Of a stretch of 64,000 bases of DNA, positions 57,601 through 64,000 are shown piece by piece. The translations under genes were made by a program, and so were the position numbers. The notes beneath the pieces are model-generated. The model worked only from the letters and a program-made list of their open reading frames with translations. It searched no databases and had not been told where the DNA came from. Origin of the DNA: Paracentrotus lividus (Eukaryota; Echinodermata; Echinoidea; Camarodonta; Echinidae); contig CALNVZ010003433.1 of the NCBI GenBank assembly GCA_940671915.1, positions 26,979,132-27,043,131 on the forward strand, read 5' to 3'. The first letter of the stretch is position 1, and each line of letters starts with the position of its first letter.

Positions 57601-60600
57601 GACTAGCGGTCTTTATGACTAGCGAGCATTATGACTAGCGGTCCTTATGACTAGTGGACTTACCCCATTTATTACCAACCCTTATTCCGCTTGATATTAC
57701 TTGAGTAGAGTACTTCATTTTAATAGCGTATGTGAGTGATTGTTCTGTTCGTTTGTTTTTTGTTTATTTGTTTGTTTGATTGTTTATTGTTGCTTAATTT
57801 TTTGTATTTTTAGTATGTTTAGATTTTTTTCGTTGTTTTGTTTTTGGGGTTTCGTTTCATTTCGTATTGTTTGTTTGCATGTCCATATGTCTGTTTAGTG
57901 AGCTATTACCTTGAAGTAAACGTTCTTATTGATGGGTGTTCGATGGTCGATTACGGCATCCATATTCCTATGATCAATCAGTAAAACTCCACCAGGTTTT
58001 AGCATACGCTTGAAATTCTCAAAACTTCGTCGGTAAAGATCCAAATTTGGGGTTGTGTCAATCATAGAGTTTCCCAAGCACAGTACTGCGTCAAATTCTT
58101 CGTAGCCTGAGAGGTCTTCGTTGATGGATAACCAATTTGCCTTCTCGATATCTAGAAGAAGAAAAACAGAATATGGAAGAGCTCCACGTGAAAAACTAGC
58201 CACATTATTTGAGGGAAACGCATTTTGGACTGATCTTTATAAAGACTGCTGAATCAACTTGCTTATAACTCTTTACTGCTTGAATAAAAATATCGTGTTG
58301 CAAAACCATAAATAGAAAATTCTTATTTTCGTGATACGACATTCGTGACATTGTGAATTATCATTTGTATAATAATCATGAATATATGGGCAATTCCATA
58401 TCAAAACGGACATAGGCGCCAAAATTGAAATTAGTTGTTTTTTGTTGTTGTTGTTTTTTTTTTTGCCACTATAGTTGTTTAGGGGTATCCCTATACCTTT
58501 AGGATCTGGAAAGATTTTACCTCAAAATGTTTGTTTTAATAATTATTTTGTCTTTCGAACATGCGTGTGTAAAAATGCATTTTTTTTTTTTTTTCTCTCT
58601 TTTTGCTTTTATCCAGAAAATGATGAATATTGTAAAATTCCTAATTCATATCATTAAAGGGTCACAGAATATTTATTCTAGGTAGTGTATAAGAGAAAAC
58701 ATGCTCCAGATAAATCGTCAGTGATTTTACGAACCGTCATAGACTTCGGCGAGTCCCGAAATTTAAGATAATCGCGTTTTTAAGATAATCGCGTTCAAAG
58801 TTTGGATATTCTTTTGACGTTCATTATTTTGCAGAAGGAAACCACAGCAATTATTTATATCAACGAACAGAATAAATTATATCATTCTACAATATAAAAA
58901 CAATTATTCACAATTGGAGCTTGATTTTTTAATATTTAGCATAAAAGAGAAGATGGTATTTCTAGGTCGGGTTGCGCGCCCTTCAGTCATGTCAGGAGAT
59001 CTTATATTACAGAAACAGTGGTTTAGGACACTTCGTAAAATCTCTGGAATGGATATGCCGTTTTGAACGAAATTTAAATTTGCTGTTATACCAAAAATAA
59101 TGCAGATTTCGAACTCAAATTTGGTAAATCGATCACCAGAGTTAAATATGGGCTTTCAGAATATAAAAAAAAACTAAATTTCGAAAATTTGACCTAAAAT
59201 AAGGTTTATGACGGTTCGTAAAAACAGCGACGAAATGGGAAAAAATACATCTCATCAACGAAGCCCAATATGCATTAATTAAAATCTTACTGCAGAACTA
59301 TCTCAATCCAACGGTTCATATCTCGGCTTGTTGAACGTTGGCGAAAAAACAAATATTGATGGATGACTGGACCGATCGACCTACCTGAGCCCTAGTCGTA
59401 TGATATTGACCCTAATCGTACGGGACGGGGAGGATTCCACCACCCCTCTACATTTTCCACGACCATTCCGCTGTGCAAAAGTTTTTAAACCGCGCTATTT
59501 GCTGCTTTCTTATTTTACTTTCAAGTGTAGCGCACCTTTCGGACATACCGTTACGGCGATGCACGATGTCAAATAATATCTGTCTTGCAATAATGGCTTT
59601 AAAAAACCGTGATTTTGTGGCCAAGGTCTATTCAAATGGAGTTGTTTTCATTTTATTAATAAATATAGGATTATTTTCAATTTCATTGTATAAAATTAAT
59701 CTATTTTACCATAATTATGCTTAAAAAGGGTTCAGCAATACATTATGTCCATCAACCAAAGAAAAACAAAAGGTAGAAAAAAATGCGAAAGATATTTAAA
59801 TAACAATTACATACATAATGAAGCGATTTTGAATTTTTTCACCTGTATTTGTAAGGAATGCCTGAAGGAATATAAAATCCTAAAATTAGACCTCTATGAG
59901 TATAGAGCATAATTAAACCATATTTAATCACACTCCACCAAGGAAAGTCGCTCGTGGGCTAAACTTTCGAAGCCCATGCCAAAACTATACACGAGGTTGG
60001 CGCAAATAATCTTTGAGATTGAAAAGCGCCATCAACCAACCAACCAACCAACCATAATTAATTACCGAATTAGTTATTTCTTGGATTACAGTTAATTTGT
60101 TGATCTTCTTGAAGTTCCCCTGAAATGTTAACACCTACCTCCCCCGACCGGCTTATCGTGCGGCCATTGTTGTGATGTGAAAAAAAGAAGAAAAGATTGA
60201 CCTTTTGCTCGCCAAGGGGTGGTATGGGGAAGCCGTAGACTTTCACGAGTTGAGTTGTCTTGATTTCGGGAAAAAAAGGGGGAGGGGGAATGGCAAAAAA
60301 TAAAAAACATGTCGAATAGAAATGCCAGCACTAATTGAGTAATGTTAACAACAAAGATGATTCAAACAAAATATCAAACTAACCGCAATTTGCAATTTCA
60401 ATGTGTTGACTTCGATATTTGTTCCTGGCCTGTTTGGCGTAGTGAAGCATTGATTCCGAACCATCGGTGCTGACGACATCGAATCTCTTCTCCACAAGAA
60501 AAAGCGAGTCCATACTTTTAAAATAAAAACAACAAAAAGAACACTACACTCTCAGAACAAATGCATATTAAAACCAGTTGTTTAAAAATATCAACCAATA

Positions 60601-63021
60601 ATATATTAAAAAGAAATGTTGGTTAACCCTATCAAGACCGGGGGGCACAATGTACCCCCACCCCTACTGAACCTTTATACGCCGTTTCTGTACGCTTGGA
60701 TCTTTTTCCAACAAACTTGGTGGCTTTTCCTAAAAATTTATTCACGAAAATTTTGATATATATTTTGTGGGGGTATGAGGAATTAAAAAAAGGCCCTTTT
60801 AAAGATGTGGCGTAGACCAATACTACTTTTTTCCTGTTTCAAAGTTTGGTCTTTGTTGCCATGGTTTTCAGGTATGTTTGGTTCCACAACTTCTAATGCT
60901 GACACCCAATGCCAATTTTAAGAGCTTTTTTGATATCCTCAGTTAATTTCCATTCAGAAATTATATACTTTTATGCATAATGGGTTTAGTATTTAAAGTT
61001 AAAAAGATTTAAATAAAAAAGACGCAATTTTCATGTTGCAAAATTATGTCACACGAAACTGGCCCAATTCAAAACGCATGACCATTTAAAGATACATGTT
61101 ATCATATTGATGTTTAATGTGATTTTCTCTGAGGAAGAATTTGTCTTTTTGACGTACTGATTGCCAGGAAATTTCAGTCAACAGAGTGGTGTGAGAGGTA
61201 AAAAAGTCAGCATTCAATATCAGTCTTGCAAAACGACTGTGCAGTTTTTGAATTCTAGAAATATTACACATTGCACTTTGTCCCCATATGATATTGCAAT
61301 AATCGATGTGTGGTAAAATCAAACTATTATAGATTACTAACAGAATTCGTTTAGGCAAGAGATATGGAATGCGTCTTTTATAACCAATAGTTCTTGACAA
61401 CTTATTACACAATATATTAATATCGTCAGCATATACACAAAGTTTAAAAGATGTACTAAATTTGATATTACATGCATCATTAATAAAAAATAGAGAACAA
61501 TAGCGGCAAAATCATACTTCCTTGCGGGACCCCTTTCGAGATGGGTCTAAAGTTTGAAAGACTGTCATTTACCTTGACACATTGCTCACGGTGATGCAAA
61601 TAATTATAAAACCAAATAGCCTCAACTTAAACAAAATTCATTGCGAGAAATATGTTTCCACTCAATTGTGTATCTACGTACATGAAAAGAAAATAGGGGA
61701 AAAAAACACAATAATTGTTATAAAATGGCATGTTGCCACTATTGATGCCTGTAGTGCCGTGCGTGCATGGAGTTTGTTTTAATTGATTAATTGATTAAAA
61801 AATCTATTTCACCTTTATTCTAAAATCAGGTAAATTCCGAGAAGAATGATATATCACTCAACTTACAAGACCAATTGGATACAAAAATATAGCGCAAAAA
61901 AAAAGAGAAAATGATAAGAGAGTAACAAAAATGGGAATTTCCTATACTTTTCCACATGCCTCGGCCGTAGGATCCTTCTCTCCCTAACTTACCCCACTCA
62001 AATTATCTTTGTATTATATTTATTTATTTATTTTTATTTATTTATTTTTCCACAATAACAGTAACAAAATATAAATGTGTTTGCATAGCAAAATCATTAA
62101 AAATATACATTTCAATCATCATAACATAATTACAATGTAAACAGAACAGGTGAATGTATAATTTAGAAACAAGTCAATTAACTTAATTGATGTTATTGTG
62201 GGGGAACCTAAAAAAGCATAGCTTGTAAGCTAGGCTCCCAAACTTAAATCAATTGTATCACTAAATGAAAATTAATAAAAATATTACATAAATATAAACG
62301 ATACAAAGTACAATACCACACGGAATACTTATATCTATGAGTAGGCATAGCTGAAACTACACAGACATGTTACCTGATAAATTATCTACAATATGAGTCA
62401 TTGTACAGCATGACTGTACTTTTTTCATGCTATGTGAAAAAAAATGTGAACCATGTTCCTTCAAAATGTAACGCCTCCACCCTTTTTCTATACTCCAATA
62501 TGTGACACATGACCTTAAGATACACAAAACTTTCTTTTTAAATGGATTGCAGCAACTTTTGTGTGGATTTTAAGCAAATCATTTATTTCGAATTGACTAA
62601 TTGACCTACCAACCTACTTACATTGCTACACTTAGTTGATCTATTATGGCCAAATACCTCATTTATCACGAAATATTGGATTAAAAGCAATCTAAACATC
62701 TATTTACAAAATGGAATACCCCCTTCCTTAAAAAGAGGTAGGAACGATTGAAAAAGTTCTACTTTATTATCACTGACCGGTGCATTAATCATAATTGGAT
62801 ATTGTATCGCATAATAAAAAATTAATAAGAAATATCCAATATTACATGATTAGCAATCATGTTAATTCAGATAATATCCAACATTCAGCAACTTCCATAT
62901 TTCATACCTTATTATCTATCTTGCATACAATCTATGAACAAGAGTCAAATTTTGCAATCTTACCCTGTCCCGCAGGCAGCATCAAGTATCCGTCGGCATT
63001 TGTGAGATATATATTTTCTTT
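54503..63021 (-). CDS. GNMT: Glycine N-methyltransferase-like gene, whole model
   Basis: Minus-strand exons 62964-63021, 60384-60514, 57910-58151 and 54503-54654 chain in phase (2-to-2, then 1, then 0). Together they read motif I RILDAACGTG, MDSLFLVEKRFDVVSTDGS with SMLHYAKQARNKY, EKANWLSINED..., FDAVLCLGNS, RMLKPGGVLLIDHRN and NKNVYFK. This is the order and wording of GNMT, a cytosolic enzyme that transfers methyl from S-adenosylmethionine to glycine, giving sarcosine. The N-terminal exon (right of 63.0 kb) and last C-terminal exon were not found. Introns carry a LINE fragment and foldback elements. A paralogue acting on another small amine is possible. Confidence 0.72.
55157..55462. mobile_element. 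GAGACG-type foldback element
   Basis: The left end GGTGTATCTCACATCGCAGA pairs with the right end (TCTGCGAAATGAGATACCACC); GGGACTACTTTGA pairs with TCAAAGTAGTCCC. The interior repeats GAGACGTCT. No coding. Relatives flank the element at 34698-35140. Confidence 0.55.
55870..56240. repeat. Hairpin of GTCTAAT words
   Basis: The first half repeats (T)GGTCTAATTxCCA-like units about every 15-25 bp. The second half repeats the complement (AATTAGACGAAxTGG). Together they form a long imperfect hairpin. A one-sided relative is at 21230-21370. Confidence 0.6.
56500..56985. mobile_element. TTAA-flanked long-inverted-repeat element
   Basis: TTAA lies at 56496-56499 and 56986-56989. The ends AGGGGAAGTTCATCCTGG and (inverted) AGGGGAAGTTCACCCTGG extend into arms of roughly 200 bp containing TGCAGAAAAATAAAAGAAAAA and TTCTGTGACGTCAC / GTGACGT-related sequence. 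Non-coding; a piggyBac-type foldback by its TTAA target, inference. Confidence 0.7.
57227..57402 (+). mobile_element. CAGGGGCCGCGG inverted-end element, copy 2
   Basis: Ends CAGGGGCCGCGGAGC and GCTCCGCGGCCCCTG are complementary. CAATG on both sides may be a target duplication. The interior has a long G-run/C-run hairpin near 57244-57275. Relatives at 10228-10405 and 11866-12020. Confidence 0.65.
57910..58151 (-). CDS. GNMT-like gene, exon c (SAM-fold core)
   Basis: Minus strand, CTTCTAG acceptor, GTAATA donor, phase 1 to 0: EKANWLSINEDLSGYEEFDA, then VLCLGNSMIDTTPNLDLYRR, then FENFKRMLKPGGVLLIDHRN, ending INKNVYFK. FDAVLCLGNS is the strand-4 motif of class I methyltransferases. PGG.LLIDHRN and KN.Y.K are characteristic of glycine N-methyltransferases. 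This is the most diagnostic exon of the gene. Confidence 0.85.
58152..60383. other. Intron of GNMT-like gene
   Basis: 58.66-59.25 kb has a possible imperfect inverted pair (ACGAACCGTCATAG.CTTCG.. near 58728 and TTTATGACGGTTCGTAAAA near 59206), bounding another foldback-like element of about 500 bp. 59.44-59.81 kb is related to 21.48-21.80 kb. No exon. Confidence 0.45.
60384..60514 (-). CDS. GNMT-like gene, exon b
   Basis: Minus strand, acceptor TTTTAAAAG, donor GTTAGT, phase 2 to 1: MDSLFLVEKRFDVVSTDGSE, then SMLHYAKQARNKYRSQHIEI and AN. It continues motif I (..GTG|MDS) and provides the acidic residue after strand 2 (STDGSE.ML) that binds the SAM ribose. The spelling follows GNMT ('GVDSIMLVEEGF.V.SVDASDKMLKYAL'). 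Confidence 0.8.
60885..61083 (-). repeat. Repeat with GGGCCAGTTTCGTGTGACAT end, copy 2
   Basis: Minus-strand relative of 52215-52440; it begins right after the LINE fragment stop at 61086. Confidence 0.6.
61086..61620 (-). pseudogene. LINE reverse-transcriptase fragment
   Basis: Minus strand: FRPISKGVPQGSMILPLLFS, then CVYADDINI, then almost at once the C-terminal piece NKLSRTIGYKRRIPYLLPKR, SLILPHIDYCNIIWG and RLILNADF. GVPQGS and YADD are RT motifs. The thumb between YADD and the C-terminus is deleted. Non-LTR retrotransposon of a CR1/L2-like look. Confidence 0.75.
62020..62230 (-). repeat. A-tailed repeat, 3' end of a non-LTR element
   Basis: On the minus strand it runs from GCTTACAAGCTATGCTTTT to an AAATAAAT tail at 62020. 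Same family as 30815-31025. Confidence 0.6.
62964..63021 (-). CDS. GNMT-like gene, exon a (SAM motif I)
   Basis: Minus strand, 58 nt, acceptor CTGCTAAG, donor GTAAGA, phase 1 to 2: RKYISHKCRRILDAACGTG. The Asp-x-Ala-Cys-Gly-Thr-Gly loop is methyltransferase motif I, which binds S-adenosylmethionine. 'HKCRRILDAACGTG' mirrors 'HGCQRVLDVACGTG' of GNMT. The split last Gly codon is completed by exon b. Confidence 0.8.
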
Positions 63022-63210
63022 CTTAGCAGAAGTATCCAATTTGCATATGAATGCTTGCGAGAGGAGTGTCTGAATTCCGGACTCATTCAGAATTCACTGA
63101 CCTCGTTCGACGCAGAACAAGACGGACGTCTAATTTTCAGCGCTTCTTCCACGTGTTATATCTATAGGCGGTAACGTTGTATATTCAGCTTATGGAAGTT
63201 GATTAATTAC

Positions 63211-64000
63211 AATGTCGAATCAAAAAGTTATGGAAGAGAGTGAGAAAAGGGTTTCGGCTGCTTCTTCGGAGCTTCAGCAGTTAAAGATCTTCCGATTTGT
63301 CCTTTTATTACAAGACAAAGTGTATAAAATTTAATTCTAAACATCAGGAGAAGTTGGAGAAGGGAGTGGTCTTATTTCAAGAAGGCAAGCTAGTTTCAGT
63401 ACTTGCCTTACTGAAGGAGGGTGTCGCCGATTTCACTGAAAGGTAAAGCTTATCAGAATAGCAGACAATCTGAACCAGGTTCGTGAGAAAATTTTGATGA
63501 AAGCTATGTTGATACTTTTCTTTCATTTTCCCAATTGAGCATTGAATGAAATTCATAAGAATTTTGTATAAATTAGACATAGTGTTATGTTCGATTTTTG
63601 AAGCTGTTCGTTTATCCGGTAGAATTTCATTACGAAAAAATTATAACAGATTATTCTAATAACCAATATGGATAGAGTAATCCTATTCATTTTGTAGGGT
63701 GTTCCACAGTGGAAGAGTATTTGAGCGACGAATTAGCTAGCGACTCGGAAGATGAAAAGAGGATCAGGCAGGCTCAACTCCGTGTAGTTAGAAAGCGCAA
63801 GTCATCCCGTTCGTTGGAGAAGAAGGGTCATTCGTCTCTTAAGAGTCTCTTTGGTCCTTCTAGTATTACTTCCTTTTCCCATAATTTTTTTTTCGTGGCT
63901 TTGGGTCAAGAAAAAGTTCTCGAATGGGAGTGTTGCCAGCTCCTCTGCAAGTATTTGGAGGAGATATGCAGTTGGTCTCAGACCCATCGAATTCTGTTTT
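63211..64000 (+). pseudogene. Decayed mobile-element coding region (gag-like)
   Basis: Pieces: ATG at 63211, MSNQKVMEESEKRVSAASSE; frame-shifted KDLPICPFITRQS; KHQEKLEKGVVLFQEGKLVS to KEGVADFTER; then from about 63700 STVEEYLSDELASDSEDEKR and QAQLRVVRKRKSSRSLEKK, open to a T-run near 63885. Charged, coiled-coil-like, with an acidic SDSEDEKR patch and a basic tail. It resembles the first ORF of DIRS/Ngaro-type retroelements as I remember it, but I cannot verify this. Several frameshifts. It runs to the window edge. Confidence 0.4.

Larger units (their letters stand above)
54655..57909. other. Large intron of GNMT-like gene, repeat-rich
   Basis: 54.76-55.01 kb: degenerate ATTTACCCC/ACAATTACCCC words of about 20 bp. 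55.03-55.11 kb: (GT)n. Then the foldbacks at 55157-55462, 55870-56240 and 56500-56985, the CAGGGGCCGCGG element at 57227-57402, and TATGACTAGCGGTCCT repeats at about 57560-57660. No exon. Confidence 0.55.
60515..62963. other. Intron of GNMT-like gene with retroelement remnants
   Basis: Contains repeat copy 2 (about 60885-61083), the LINE fragment at 61086-61620 and the A-tail repeat at 62020-62230, each described separately. The rest is AT-rich with no exon. Confidence 0.5.

Overview
The window looks like a marine invertebrate deuterostome, probably an echinoderm. This is inference: the host genes are intron-rich, exons are small with GT/AG borders, the sequence is AT-rich and full of short foldback elements, and the elements present are Penelope-like, LINE and DIRS-like. 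Nothing prokaryotic or organellar is visible, and no tRNA, rRNA or CRISPR was found. Almost all coding capacity lies in short exons, which I traced by splice sites, reading phase and domain signatures rather than by long ORFs.

Layout. (1) About 1-3.4 kb, + strand: the 3' part of a gene (gene B) with three near-identical EGF exons in a tandem array of ~600-bp units, then a transmembrane/cytoplasmic exon with broken frame. (2) 6.6-43.5 kb, + strand: a 13-exon gene (gene A) whose phases chain from start to stop. It reads signal peptide, discoidin (F5/8 type C) domain, YWTD beta-propeller, kringle, Thr/Pro/His-rich linker, three EGF domains, Asp-rich stalk, transmembrane helix and short basic tail. 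Its last exon is paralogous to that of gene B, so the two are tandem members of one receptor-like family. (3) Inside gene A lies a very large inverted repeat (about 14.05-21.89 kb against 22.79-33.58 kb). The second arm is a noisy reverse complement of the first and ends at a 25-N gap. The ~900-bp spacer holds the phase-matched missing YWTD exon, but on the minus strand. A long-read gap-fill or misassembly artefact is the simplest reading. (4) 44.05-46.34 kb: a Penelope-like retroelement (reverse transcriptase plus GIY-YIG endonuclease) between 237-bp inverted terminal repeats with a 12-bp target duplication and hammerhead-ribozyme-like cores. (5) 46.4-53.3 kb: mostly intergenic, with decayed LINEs on both strands. 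(6) 54.5-63.0 kb, - strand: four exons of a glycine N-methyltransferase-like gene, phases consistent, with mobile elements in its introns. (7) 63.2-64 kb: a decayed mobile-element-like coding region running off the window.

Much of the rest is repeats: TTAA-flanked foldback elements, a TA-flanked transposon with 55-bp inverted ends, GCGCGAAGCGC-type and CTAGTCGGTC-type families, microsatellites and homopolymers. There are two N gaps (100 N and 25 N).
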